In this document: positions 26,447 through 34,858 of the stretch, piece after piece
How the letters are laid out: each line of letters opens with the position of its first letter
Numbering within the stretch: position 1 is the first letter of the stretch
NCBI RefSeq assembly: GCF_000243155.2
Contig: NC_018017.1
Coordinates: forward strand, 2,418,001-2,482,000
DNA length: 64,000 nt
Direction of reading: 5' to 3'
From: Desulfitobacterium dehalogenans ATCC 51507
Lineage (GTDB): Bacteria > Bacillota > Desulfitobacteriia > Desulfitobacteriales > Desulfitobacteriaceae
The notes under the pieces: model-generated
The model's input: only the letters and a program-made list of their open reading frames with translations
Database searches by the model: none
What the model was told of the DNA's origin: nothing
Position numbers and translations under genes: made by a program

Positions 26447-26722
26447 ACGCTTGTGAGCCTGTTTAGACGACTCTTCGACCCTAGTAAGGCGTTCGCCCAT
26501 GGCATCCATGCGCTGACCTTGTGATCGCTGCTCTATCCGGATGTCATCCACTCCGCGCTTAAGGTATTCCATGTCGGTGCGGAGGGCTGTGTCTAGCTCT
26601 GCATCTTTTCTCACTTCGTTCTTAGCCTCCTTTGCCTTTGCCGACCAGCCTAAGATGATTCCAGACAAGGTTGCTACAATTCCAATGAGGGCTGTAATAA
26701 GTGTAAAATCCAAATGCCTCAC
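26446..26722 (-). pseudogene. Holin/XhlA-like phage protein, truncated by deletion
   Basis: An N-terminal hydrophobic helix (LITALIGIVATLSGIILGW), then a coiled coil (LRTDMEYLKRGVDDIRIEQR ... MGERLTRVEESSKQAHKR) typical of small phage lysis-cassette proteins. After KQAHKR the frame runs into the out-of-frame tail of the Y-polymerase fragment and stops at 26408. The start is GTG at 26722 or TTG at 26713 after GAGG. The family is judged only from topology. Confidence 0.6.
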
Positions 26723-26842
26723 CTCTCTTATATGTTATGGACATGTCTCCATAAGGGTGACTGCCCCAGCGCCCTACTCCCCGTCACCTCCTGCGGGTTT
26801 CGGGGATAAAAAAAACAAATCTTCAAGAACGCACCCAATAAG

Positions 26843-26871
26843 AAAAAGCACCCTGCTTAGAGTGCTTTCAT
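26843..26871 (-). terminator. Terminator of the 191-residue lipoprotein gene
   Basis: Stem AAAGCAC / GTGCTTT followed by TTTTTCTT on the minus strand, 20 bases after the stop at 26891. Confidence 0.75.
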
Positions 26872-26890
26872 ATGCCAGTTGTTTATCTTT

Positions 26891-27466
26891 TTATAATGGC
26901 TTAATAGTAAAAACAATACTACCGTTATCTACCTGATAGATATAATCTCCGTTCGCTCCTTCGGCCCCTTCTAGTCTATTCGTATATGGACTATCAAACA
27001 GGCGTAACCCATCTGTTATTTCTTCACTCTTGTCCGGATCAATTGTGCCCATTAGAACACCCATCAAAAAGTACATTTTTTTAAAGTCTTCTTCTTTGAG
27101 ATAATCTGCATTCCCAACTATAGTGATTCTAGTAACTCCATCGTCATTGGTATTTTGAGATATAGATAAAAGACCCCCGGCCTCACGTTCAAATGGATAG
27201 TATGATCGGCGCTTCGTTTCTTTACCGCCCGTTTTATCAATCTTCTCTTCTCCGCCTGTTAATTTGTCGTAATTAGCCCCTACCAGTGTTTCGTCGATCA
27301 TTGCGTGAAGTTCATCCGCGGTGATATTAAAATAATTCTCTCCTGTTTCCTTATCTACCTTACTAGTTATAGTTGTTTGTTTTTGACTTGATGACTTTAC
27401 ATCCGCTGAGCAACCGAGAAGCAGAGTCATGCATACAAGCAATACCAAGATTAAGATTTTTTTCAT
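26891..27466 (-). CDS. Hypothetical lipoprotein
   Basis: A 191-residue protein with a lipoprotein signal: MKKILILVLLVCMTLLLGC, lipobox LLGC at residues 16-19. The rest is hydrophilic (YFNITADELHAMIDETLVGA and SISQNTNDDGVTRITIVGN) and suggests a DUF4767/DUF5105-like secreted domain, not recognised with certainty. AAAGGGTGACGGG precedes the ATG. It lies among phage tail genes but has its own terminator, like the other two lipoprotein genes of the island; such morons often alter the lysogen surface. Confidence 0.75.
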   Translation of the reverse strand: MKKILILVLLVCMTLLLGCSADVKSSSQKQTTITSKVDKETGENYFNITADELHAMIDETLVGANYDKLTGGEEKIDKTGGKETKRRSYYPFEREAGGLLSISQNTNDDGVTRITIVGNADYLKEEDFKKMYFLMGVLMGTIDPDKSEEITDGLRLFDSPYTNRLEGAEGANGDYIYQVDNGSIVFTIKPL

Positions 27467-27629
27467 CCCGTCACCCTTTCTTTGTGCTCTTTTACTATAT
27501 CATACCACTTGATGTAAATGCTGGAAATTGCAACCATCACCAGTATTTAATTATCTTTAATAATTGCGGACCTGTTATGCACTCGCCTGCGCATCCATCA
27601 AGCCTTTTAGCTCAGTATATTCTTCCGGC

Positions 27630-28139
27630 TTAATCCGATTGGCCAAGATATACATCCAATTTGTTCAGCATAGAGCTGTACTCATAGTTTCCGCTTTCAA
27701 TGACTTGCTTACAAAGTTTATAAATCATAAATATACACTCCTTATAAATTTGATATTTCGGCCAGGCATCGAGGTATTCGGTGTTCAGCAGGGTTTGAGC
27801 TTGCATTTCATGAGAGGAGGGTGGGGATTCCTCTGGTTTTTTAACAATAAAATCTGCTCTTACAGACAACATGTTCTGGGAATATAATTCATATACGTCT
27901 CCCATAAAGGATATACTCCCAATGCCTTGCCTAAAGGCAACTGCATTGCGTTGATTATTTAAGCATATGGTTACTTCTCCCTCAAAATCGGGGTTGTGAT
28001 TACCCTCGTATGACACCACCTTAAATTCAATGGAGTCTGTGCTTTGATGGGCCCTAAGATGATATTCCGTGTCTATATAAGTTTTTACTGATTCGTCATC
28101 AGAGACTTCGTACACAATTCCGTCCTCTATTATTATCAT
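27630..28139 (-). CDS. Phage tail-region protein with probable 3' frameshift
   Basis: About 169 residues, start ATG at 28139 after GGGAG. The body (IIIEDGIVYEVSDDESVKTY...) is not recognised. Near its end, AAGGAG precedes an in-frame ATG (27723-27725) for MIYKLCKQVIESGNYEYSS, which looks like the start of a separate XkdX-like small tail protein. That frame ends LDVYLGQSD, but a one-base shift continues as LANRIKPEEYTELKG to about 27580, the usual XkdX ending. So two genes may be fused or one is frameshifted. Confidence 0.55.
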   Translation of the reverse strand: MIIIEDGIVYEVSDDESVKTYIDTEYHLRAHQSTDSIEFKVVSYEGNHNPDFEGEVTICLNNQRNAVAFRQGIGSISFMGDVYELYSQNMLSVRADFIVKKPEESPPSSHEMQAQTLLNTEYLDAWPKYQIYKECIFMIYKLCKQVIESGNYEYSSMLNKLDVYLGQSD

Positions 28140-28155
28140 AATTACCAACTCCCAT

Positions 28156-28794
28156 CTACACGTATCTTGAATACTCAACCCATATAGGGCTTGCCACGGC
28201 AAGGGCTATATCTGATTGTACTGTAACTCTAAGAGAGGACTTAAAAGCTATAGGTTGTACGAGACAATTCGCCCCTCCATTAGTTAGGTCGGTAAAAGGA
28301 TATTGAGCTGGGTATAAACCTCGTTTTGTATAGTTGGAGAATCCTGTAAGAGTTATTGGCGGTGTCTGAACGCTGCTATCCTGGTAAGAGGTAACTCTGG
28401 AGAACAGACCTGCGGTGTAGTTATTACTACCCCCAGGATTATTCTTACAAGCCCAAGTCAACACGCCATCTATATACACCTTTAAAATTGTCTTCGGTCT
28501 TTGACCTTCATCGGGAGAAGGTGCAGGACCAAGGCTAGCCTCAGACAAAAACCCTTTCCCTGTTACATTCACAATATTTGTTTCTGAAGCTGGAGCTGTT
28601 GGGCTAGACGCGTATTGCGTCAAGACTAGTCTTGTAAGCCTATCAGCATCCGCTGTTGATTGTATAGTAGCAACACTGTTCTTGAGCGACGTTGTGTCCG
28701 ACTTTAGTATAGTTGTATCCGCTTTAACTATGGTGGTGTCGGCTTTAAGACTATCTCCTATCTCTTAAACTTTTTTATATACAGCAGCATCCAT
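28156..28794 (-). pseudogene. Phage tail-fibre-like gene with an in-frame stop at codon 10
   Basis: GGAGGTGATCAGCTA precedes ATG at 28794, which overlaps the stop of the upstream gene (TAATG). The frame reads MDAAVYKKV, then TAA at 28765-28767, then EIGDSLKADTTIVKADTTILK and a long open frame to 28156. The repeated KADTT/KSDTT segment is a trimeric coiled stalk; the downstream part (VYIDGVLTWACKNNPGGSNN) looks like a fibre tip. One C-to-T change of a CAA glutamine codon would explain the break. Confidence 0.75.
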
Positions 28795-29138
28795 TAGCTG
28801 ATCACCTCCGTTATACTTCCATCCGCATTAAAGGTTGTTGTTTTGGTCACGGTGTACTTATCCCCGACAAACGTCTCAATGATCGTTGTCGAGCTGGGAA
28901 AGGTTATTGTCAGCGTGCCCGTGTCAAAAATTTGGGTTACTGAGCCGTCAGGATTAAAGGCTATTGTGCTTGCCTCCATACCCTGTAACGCCATAAATAA
29001 TGCCCTGCCTACCGGTGTTCCTGCTTCTATTGGTTCATCAGCCCGTGTAATGATTGCATAAAAAGGCGTCCCGCCGCCTTCTGGTGTCACAAGGTATCTA
29101 TTGGCTTGTGTCGGCACTCTATCTAAAATTTCTTTCAT
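28794..29138 (-). CDS. Hypothetical phage structural protein
   Basis: A 114-residue protein starting at the ATG at 29138 after GGGGAGG. It contains PEGGGTPFYAIITRAD near residue 20 and two similar beta-rich segments, FNPDGSVTQIFDTGTLTITF and FNADGSITEVIS, the second at the very end. It is translationally coupled to the tail-fibre gene (TAATG overlap) and to the gene upstream (4-base overlap), as is normal in phage tail operons. No family recognised. Confidence 0.65.
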   Translation of the reverse strand: MKEILDRVPTQANRYLVTPEGGGTPFYAIITRADEPIEAGTPVGRALFMALQGMEASTIAFNPDGSVTQIFDTGTLTITFPSSTTIIETFVGDKYTVTKTTTFNADGSITEVIS

Positions 29139-29575
29139 AATGATCCCTCCCCGCAGTAGAAAGTCCCGCATGGCCGCATCTGTGCTACCATATACTTCAA
29201 AAGCATCAGCATATCAGCTAGGTTCTTTTCAATATCATTAGCCATGCTGAACGTCAGGTTGTTCATGCTGGTCGGCAAGGCCGGTGTTGATGGCATGGCT
29301 ATATAGGCGGCCTTTAACGTTGCGACAGTGGTCAGGTACTGAGCAAGAGCCGTTTGGGATGGCATGTTGGTCATCGTCCAATCCGTCTTGGGGGCAACAG
29401 TGACCCTGTACCCCTGCGCTCTCAGTAAGTCCGCAAGTGTCTTGCACCATTCACCTACCCGGTTAAGATCAGTGACGTTGTAGCAGCCTTTTAAGGCCGT
29501 CGCACTGCCAGGATGGGCTTTGGCGTAGACAACATCCGCCGCTGTCCTATCGTAAATTAGATCATTCACCTTCAA
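29135..29575 (-). CDS. Phage tail/baseplate-region protein
   Basis: A 146-residue protein with KVNDLIYDRTAADV at the N-terminus, a segment found at the start of phage structural proteins of Clostridia that act near the baseplate. The rest is helical (TALAQYLTTVATLKAAYIA). Start is TTG at 29575 or GTG at 29569; both sit behind GGCGGTGA. It overlaps both neighbours by a few bases, indicating coupled translation. Function not assigned. Confidence 0.65.
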   Translation of the reverse strand: MKVNDLIYDRTAADVVYAKAHPGSATALKGCYNVTDLNRVGEWCKTLADLLRAQGYRVTVAPKTDWTMTNMPSQTALAQYLTTVATLKAAYIAMPSTPALPTSMNNLTFSMANDIEKNLADMLMLLKYMVAQMRPCGTFYCGEGSL

Positions 29576-30041
29576 TCACCGCCTTTGTTACATAGCCGCC
29601 GGACAGATTGATATCCAGGCTTTCGATAATGGCGTCCCTATAGGTGCCGGGTGAAGTCTCGACGCTGGAGGCTAAGCCTGCTCTTTCGGCATCAAGTACA
29701 AAACGCATGGTCTGTTTAATTAGGCGCTGGTAATATTGGTAGAGCCTTTCTGCTACGTTCGGGGCCACCGCAGGACTGATCAGGGTAGCCTCTTGGACGC
29801 TGATCAGATTCTCTTTCTCTCCGGCAGGCAGTTCTGTCATGCGCCGGGCGTAGGATACTCTGTTGTCGGTATACTTTTTCCCCATAACAACGATTTCGCC
29901 AGCGACAGCAACGGATATCCTGGCATAGTTGACATTGGATGCCAGGATAGATGCACCTGATATACTTAGATTTGCCACCGTCTCACCAAAGGTAATCTCA
30001 TGGGTGCCTACTGGCAAGGTGGCACTGTAGAGCTGTTCCAC
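29562..30041 (-). pseudogene. C-terminal remnant of a phage tail protein
   Basis: The frame (LPVGTHEITFGETVANLSIS ... SYARRMTELPAGEKENLIS) looks like the distal part of a baseplate or tail-associated protein: a DUF-like beta domain followed by a helical region. Its first codons near 30041 coincide with the point where the tape-measure frame stops being recognisable, so it lacks its N-terminal part and a ribosome site. It may be translated only through the deletion junction. Confidence 0.55.
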
Positions 30042-31122
30042 CGTGCGACATCTTGCCCGAGCTCCGCAGGCACTTCTTCTGAAGGACCTGCTCCGGCGGT
30101 AGCGCCACTTCCGGCGGAGGAGTCCGAGGATTGTGTAAGAGTATTAAGCTCATCGAACCCCGCCAAGGCTCCTTTTGCTTTTTTGGCTGCAGCGGCAGAT
30201 CTATCCCCTGTAGCCTCTGCCGCGTCGCCAATTCCGGCGATAGCAGCCGCTTGATCCTCGACTTGAGCTACAGGTCCCACCACGGCTTTGCCGAAAATGG
30301 CCTGTGTGAAATATTTTAGTTTACTGGTTATCTCTTCGAGTTTATTACTCAAAGCATTTAGTACGGGCAGAACCGCATTATAAATGGGCAGGAAAGCCCG
30401 CCCAAGATTAAGCTCTGGATATTTTTTAAGCTGGCGATAAACCGCGCCTGCCTTGTTTGCGTATTGTCTGCCAAGGTTTCGCCATAGCGCGCGTACGTTT
30501 GCTCCAGGATGGCCGCAAGTCGAATCTGCTGCTGAACTTGGAAATCGAGTTGAGCCCATGATCTGCCGTTAGCGAATTTTTTAAAAGCATCCGTACTTTC
30601 AATCATTGCAATATTGGTGTATACGCCCAAGTCTTCAATGGCCTCTGTGGATCCCAACATACCGGACCTAATTCTCTCCGCCGTATCTTGGTTGCTTCCG
30701 CCTGTCTTACTGGCTATGATAGCAGCAGCCTGCATTAGTTCCTGGGTGTTATCAGCGGTTTCCTGAGCACTGCCCGAGAAGCTGGCAAGTAGATTTGAAA
30801 AAGTTGATCCGTATTTATACGCGTCGGCCCTTGCCATCCCCCAAGCTTTGGATTGAGTCTGTGCCCAAGTGTTAAATGTAATTGAAGCAGAGCCCATGTT
30901 TCGGCTTATATTCCCCACGGCGCTCTCAACGCCCATTGCCATAGCCGTGGAATCTTTTATAAGTTTTCCAACCGCCAGGCTGCCAAGAACGGCGCCAACT
31001 GCTTTCATAGAACGGCTTATTTTATCCTGAAAACTGGTTAATTGCGTTTGTGTTTTATTATGCGCCTTGGTTATGCTGCTAAAATCCGCACCGCCACGGA
31101 CTATAAAATTACTTCCGGCCAT
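30041..31122 (-). pseudogene. Phage tail tape-measure protein, frameshifted and truncated
   Basis: Start ATG at 31122 behind GAGGTGAGGAG. The N-terminal part (MAGSNFIVRGGADFSSITK ... FQDKISRSMKAVGAVLG) and the segment SKAWGMARADAYKYGSTFS are typical of siphovirus tape-measure proteins. Around 30440 the frame must change: KNIQSLILGG in one frame, KKYPELNLGRAFLPIYNAVL in the other. The second frame continues to GQDVARW near 30045, where it is joined to a different tail gene. Normal tape-measure proteins are two to four times longer, so much of the gene has been deleted. Confidence 0.85.
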
Positions 31123-31152
31123 CTTACTCCTCACCTCCCCCAGGGCATAAGA

Positions 31153-31180
31153 AAAAAGCACCCGAGGAAGGTGCTTTTTA
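31153..31180 (-). terminator. Terminator of the 330-residue lipoprotein gene
   Basis: Stem AAAAAGCACC / GGTGCTTTTT with a 6- to 7-base loop just after the stop at 31195. It works in the minus direction and isolates the lipoprotein gene from the tape-measure gene. Confidence 0.8.
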
Positions 31181-31194
31181 TAGTTCAACTAAAT

Positions 31195-32187
31195 TTAATT
31201 TAAATCATCTACTGCATCAGTAAAGGCGTCCATATACTGTTCAAACTTTCCTGTATCGAAAGAATTACTGGCATCATTTGCGACAGGCGGAGTACCCTTA
31301 ATTTGATCATATAGCCTATCTATCTCTGGGGATAACCTTCCCCATATTGATTTTATTTGAGAGTATTGTTCCTCGGCCAATCCGCCGATAAAACTATCAT
31401 AATCTGTCTTCTTCTTCATTGTAGCATCAAGTTGTTCTAAGGTGAATTCAATATCAAGCGTCTGTCCTGTGCTGCTTTTTCCTCTTGCTACGTAGTGTTG
31501 GATATCAACGAATCCTTCATTCCAAACTTTTCCTATTAACCAATTGCGCATCTCTTGTAGTTTACCTATGTCACTATCTCCATTGCTTCCATTGTTTCCA
31601 TTCATGTTGGCTGAAAAACTAACTAGCCCACCTGTTAGAGCGTCAGCTAATACGTCATCCCCTACAATTTTCCATCCTTCTTCGCCTTTAGAAAGATTAA
31701 TGCCTACTGTTTTCGTTATGGTTTTGGTTTCGCTACTTACGAGGTTTGTGAATATTTCAAAAGACTTTTCATCTAGTTGCTTTTCATCTAATCCACTAAA
31801 TGCAAGAGGAAGGAGTTGTGAGATAAACCCAGCCATCACGTTGCTCATATCTAGATTAGTAATTTCAGTTTTGACAACAGCAGTTTTTTCTTCTTCTGAT
31901 GACTCTAAAATCTTATATTCAATATTTTTAAAGATCATCTTGGACATATCTTCCGACTTCTTTTCGTCTTCAGTATCTAGGCTTTTTGTACTGCCCGCAT
32001 TAACAAGCTCATTATAATCAATGTACTTGGATGCTGTTTCGGTGTCGGCGGCCTTAATGGCATTAAGTGCCTTTTTTACAGATTGTTCTGCTGTTTCACC
32101 TTTTTTAGCCGTTACACCTTCTCCACCACACCCCGCAAGAAATAGGACTAAAGGAACGAGTAAGAATAAGGAAAAGAATTTTTTCAT
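31195..32187 (-). CDS. DUF5105/DUF4878-like lipoprotein
   Basis: A 330-residue secreted lipoprotein: signal MKKFFSLFLLVPLVLFLAGC with lipobox LAGC, then an alpha+beta region with GETAEQSVKKALNAIKAADTE at the start, which matches the cone-shaped DUF4878/DUF5105 fold (NTF2-like). The C-terminal third is helical (EQLDATMKKKTDYDSFIGGL). GGAGG precedes the ATG. Single gene between terminators inside the phage region; it could be a lysogenic-conversion gene. Function unknown. Confidence 0.7.
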   Translation of the reverse strand: MKKFFSLFLLVPLVLFLAGCGGEGVTAKKGETAEQSVKKALNAIKAADTETASKYIDYNELVNAGSTKSLDTEDEKKSEDMSKMIFKNIEYKILESSEEEKTAVVKTEITNLDMSNVMAGFISQLLPLAFSGLDEKQLDEKSFEIFTNLVSSETKTITKTVGINLSKGEEGWKIVGDDVLADALTGGLVSFSANMNGNNGSNGDSDIGKLQEMRNWLIGKVWNEGFVDIQHYVARGKSSTGQTLDIEFTLEQLDATMKKKTDYDSFIGGLAEEQYSQIKSIWGRLSPEIDRLYDQIKGTPPVANDASNSFDTGKFEQYMDAFTDAVDDLN

Positions 32188-32454
32188 TTATGCACCTCCA
32201 TACTGCATATGGTAACACATCCTAATTATGGAGCACAATACTTATTTTTCTATCTCCCCTTTAGTCCCTCCGCCAAATATCAAATCACCTCCTCTTTTCT
32301 CCACTTCGACAAAAAGGAAGGATATTCCTTCTATTCCAAATATATTCCCCTATCCCCCCGCACCCCTCGCCATGAACATCTCATGGACATGCTGAATAGT
32401 ATAAATTAAAGCACCTCTTATTCTTACAGGAATCTAAATAAAGAGGTGAAGTAT

Positions 32455-32547
32455 ATGCTTTCTGGCTTCTTAGGTTTTCTTGCAATGCTGCCACAAATAT
32501 TTGTATCTTTGCTGGTAATACTAATCGGCCCCATTGAAAGTCTATAA
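32455..32547 (+). CDS. 30-residue hydrophobic peptide, module copy 2
   Basis: MLSGFLGFLAML followed by PQIFVSLLVILIGPIESL: one membrane-spanning helix with almost no charge. AGAGGTGAAGTAT gives a good ribosome site. The copy at 35903 differs at a handful of residues, so the protein sequence has been kept. It ends next to a GCCTAGG/CCTAGGC hairpin and converges on the CxxC gene. Size and topology recall type I toxin peptides, without any sequence proof. Confidence 0.7.
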   Translation: MLSGFLGFLAMLPQIFVSLLVILIGPIESL

Positions 32548-32554
32548 CTGTTTT

Positions 32555-32584
32555 GGCCTAGGTATTTATGCCTAGGCTTTTTTA
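32555..32584 (+). terminator. Shared hairpin between peptide and CxxC gene, copy 2
   Basis: GCCTAGG / CCTAGGC stem with an 8-base loop and a TTTTTTA run on the plus strand. In the intact copy 3 the same hairpin contains the stop codon of the convergent CxxC gene. Confidence 0.85.
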
Positions 32585-32763
32585 TAGATGTATGCCCCTA
32601 TTCCCCCGCATCATCCGATCAGCCCATCCATGCTCCCTTTGCTCCTCGTATAAAAGCAACGCTTCATTCTTGCACTTCTTTCCGTCCCACCGGCGGCAGT
32701 TCGCACAATACTCTTTTGCGTTTGCTCCACAAGCTCATATAATCTACATCTGCACAACTGCAT
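32578..32763 (-). pseudogene. CxxC small-protein gene, copy B (frameshifted)
   Basis: Starts MQLCRCRLYELVEQ, then one base is missing relative to copy C (near 32720), after which another frame continues CANCRRWDGKKCKNEALLL and RMMRGNRG. Two further bases are missing in the G run near 32595. The product is therefore broken, while the neighbouring membrane-peptide genes are intact. Confidence 0.72.
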
Positions 32764-32848
32764 CACCGCCTTGTTTATTACCATATTGTGGCAATTTCTA
32801 CTGACTAATCATAAACTGTAGTATCTTCGGATAAAGGAGGAAATTCAA

Positions 32849-32965
32849 ATGGCATTTGGTCTTGACGGTGCTGCTTGTGGAACAGGAAAAGGACACTTAG
32901 GTGCAGGAATTGCAATCGTAGTCGTAATCATTCTTCTGCTTATTGCTATGGGTATAGTATTCTAA
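32849..32965 (+). CDS. 38-residue membrane peptide, module copy 2
   Basis: MAFGLDGAACGTGKGHLGAG followed by the invariant helix ending LLLIAMGIVF. GGAGG precedes the ATG at 32849. Paralogue of the peptides at 23820 and 36292; the N-terminal third is the least similar part among the three and the helix the most similar. Confidence 0.7.
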   Translation: MAFGLDGAACGTGKGHLGAGIAIVVVIILLLIAMGIVF

Positions 32966-33002
32966 GCTTAACTAAATCAAATAGTTAGAAGGAGGAAATA
33001 TC

Positions 33003-33152
33003 ATGTACGGAATGGGTTACGGCGGAATGGGCGGAGCATGTTGCCCTCAACCTGTCGCTCCAGTTTGCGGCGGCGGATTTGGCAGTTTTATCGGCGTAGG
33101 AATTATCGCTATTGCAATCTTGATTCTTATTGCGTTAGGCGTAATCTTCTAA
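33003..33152 (+). CDS. YjcZ-like glycine-rich membrane peptide, module copy 2
   Basis: Forty-nine residues: MYGMGYGGMGGACCPQPVAP, a VCGGG segment, then the invariant helix IGVGIIAIAILILIALGVIF. It has three cysteines, more than the copy-1 paralogue. GAAGGAGG lies upstream. It forms a two-gene unit with the 38-residue peptide, 37 bases apart as in the other modules. Confidence 0.72.
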   Translation: MYGMGYGGMGGACCPQPVAPVCGGGFGSFIGVGIIAIAILILIALGVIF

Positions 33153-33162
33153 ATCTATAAAA

Positions 33163-33192
33163 AAAGGCCAGGCGAATTGCCCTGGCCTTTTT
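33163..33192 (+). terminator. Module terminator, copy 2
   Basis: Stem AAAGGCCAGG / CCTGGCCTTT with TTGTTGTT following; identical stem to copies 1 and 3. Confidence 0.9.
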
Positions 33193-33403
33193 GTTGTTAT
33201 AGGCGGCTAGTATATATTTCACCTAGCCGCTTTAAATGAAAAAGAGGGAACTGTAATACGTTTAGGCTTCTGGTTGCAAGCGGACCTGATACAATCTATG
33301 CATTTCACGAGGACATAGTTACATTTCCCATGAAGAAAGGTAATGGAAAAGGGCCCCGCGTTTAGCAGAACGCTGAGCCCCAAAGAAGAGAAGGAGAAAA
33401 TAT

Positions 33404-33459
33404 AAGCGGACCCAGCATCGAGTTCCCATCTGTATGGGCACCTGCCGTGCAGTCCGCTT
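33404..33459. other. Possible structured RNA or recombination site
   Basis: An outer stem AAGCGGAC / GTCCGCTT encloses CCCAT/ATGGG and a possible GCA/TGC pairing, giving a three-way-junction-like fold in 56 bases. It lies between the module-2 tail and the HNH gene. No coding frame with a ribosome site covers it convincingly. Nature unknown. Confidence 0.3.
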
Positions 33460-33482
33460 CTCAAATATTTCACACTATCATA

Positions 33483-33794
33483 TTACCACGGATAAGGCGT
33501 CAAAGTGTGCCATTTTTGTGCCACTATGCAATCAGCCCATACCGGACGGCAAACTTTTTCCGGATGCTCCTCATTGTGACAAGCAAGACATAAAGTCACC
33601 AGATTACTATTTATCAAAGCCAGCAAGGGAAACTCCCTTAAGTGCTTAATGTGATGCACTGATTCGCCCTTGCCAACTCTGCCCTCTGCCTTGCATTTCT
33701 GGCACTCTATATTGTCTCGACGCAGGATATCTCTCCGCATTCGTCGCCATGGCCTGTTGTTATAAAACTTATCGCCATCACATACCGCTAACAT
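33483..33794 (-). CDS. Phage HNH endonuclease
   Basis: A 103-residue single-domain nuclease. WRRMRRDILRRDNIECQKC opens the domain with the first zinc cysteine pair; VHHIKHLREFP holds the catalytic histidines and LVTLCLACHNEEH the second cysteine pair and last histidine. AGGAGG precedes the ATG at 33794. Proteins of this length often stand next to the terminase small-subunit gene in phages and help in packaging; the terminase itself is missing here. Confidence 0.87.
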   Translation of the reverse strand: MLAVCDGDKFYNNRPWRRMRRDILRRDNIECQKCKAEGRVGKGESVHHIKHLREFPLLALINSNLVTLCLACHNEEHPEKVCRPVWADCIVAQKWHTLTPYPW

Positions 33795-33813
33795 TTTTAT
33801 ACCTCCTTGTATT

Positions 33814-33838
33814 TAAAAAGACACCCTTTCGGATGTCT
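33814..33838 (-). terminator. Terminator of the Ltp lipoprotein gene
   Basis: Stem AGACACCC / GGATGTCT with a small TTTC loop and one mismatch, followed on the minus strand by TTTTTAAAT. Confidence 0.7.
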
Positions 33839-33863
33839 GAATGTACTTGCTATGTATAATTAA

Positions 33864-34662
33864 TTAAAGCCCTATTTGATCTACAGCATAAACCGCATCT
33901 TCGTTACTAAAGCCTTCGTATTCTAATTGCTCTATTAGTCCGCTTCTAGAGAAAGAAGTGTAATCTAAATAATCATTAGCCATGTTTACCGCTTGCTCTT
34001 TCCAATCGACACTTATTTTATTTACAGCATAAGTGGCATCCTCATTGCTAAAGCCCTCATATTCTAGTTGTTCTATTAACCCACTTTTAGAGAATGCAGT
34101 ATAATCTAAATAATCATTAGCCATAGCCACTGCGTTTTTTTGTGATAGAGTTTCAGTAACCTGTTTTTCTGGTTTTTTAACGGGATTTTCTTCTTGGAAG
34201 CCTTTTTTCCTTTCTGCTTTCTCTATGATCGTAGCCGTGATTGAAGGCATCCCCACATTGTTTTTGTCACTGTATACCCCCCATATCTCTACGTTGTCGC
34301 CCTCTGATACCTCAGCAGAAGAAAAATTGGTTATTGAGTACATCCCATACCCATCGCCTTCGGTAGTGGTTAGCGTGAATACACCTAAAGCACCGTCTTT
34401 TTCGATAGAGGTTACTTCGCCCTTTGCGGTTAACTTTGTATCCTTAGCTATCCTATAGCTGTCTATCTCTGTAAAATTTGCTGGCACTGCTTCCTTTTTT
34501 AGCTGTTCATTTAGCTCATCTTGAGTCGGCTCTTTTTGTGCCTCTTTTTGTGTCTCCTTTTGCTGCACTGAGTTATCTTGTTTTACCTTTGCGGCGTCAT
34601 CACTCCCACATCCAGTCAACAAAGCAATCATGCATAATGCGGCCAATAATATTCCTTTTCAT
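33864..34662 (-). pseudogene. Ltp-type superinfection-exclusion lipoprotein, frameshift in the signal peptide
   Basis: The mature part (about 245 residues) ends with two near-identical Ltp repeats, each AMANDYLDYTAFSKSGLIEQ / NMANDYLDYTSFSRSGLIEQ followed by LEYEGFSNEDA.YAV. This repeat defines host-surface lipoproteins such as Ltp of phage TP-J34, which blocks DNA injection by other phages. A middle OB-like domain precedes them. GGAGG and ATG AAA AGG AAT ATT at 34662 start a proper lipoprotein signal, but the frame shifts by one base before LAALCMIALLTGC. Only a TTG at 34646 with a weak AAGGA site opens the long frame directly. Either the gene is switched off or that TTG is used. Confidence 0.75.
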
Positions 34663-34858
34663 TTTCCAAACACCTCCGACTAAGATTATACAGCACGACT
34701 GAGATCATCTTTGTCGAATCATGTCTTTCATGACAACGAAAAAAAGCCCGGAGGCTCCAATAAACACGTTTTAAATATTTTATAAAAAATAAGCCTTATC
34801 TTTCAATTTATTGTATTTCTTTTCCTTAAATTTAATAATTTTATTAATATATTTTTCT

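Larger units (their letters stand above)
32370..33345. repeat. Microprotein module, copy 2
   Basis: Diverged direct repeat of the module at 35800-36775 and, in part, of 23580-24300. It begins with a leader containing ATGAACATCT and GGACATGCTGAATAGTATAA, then carries the 30-residue peptide gene, a hairpin shared with the convergent CxxC gene (broken here), the two membrane-peptide genes, the module terminator and the conserved tail. Confidence 0.85.

Noticed and set aside
26780-26815. CCCCG ... CGGGG stem in the spacer after the holin-like gene
   Set aside because: Stem of only five bases with a 17-base loop; not a credible terminator.
33219-33473. 84-codon minus-strand frame with cysteines over the tail of module copy 2
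   Set aside because: It has no good ribosome site, is not kept as a frame in the other two module tails, and overlaps the conserved promoter-like segment.
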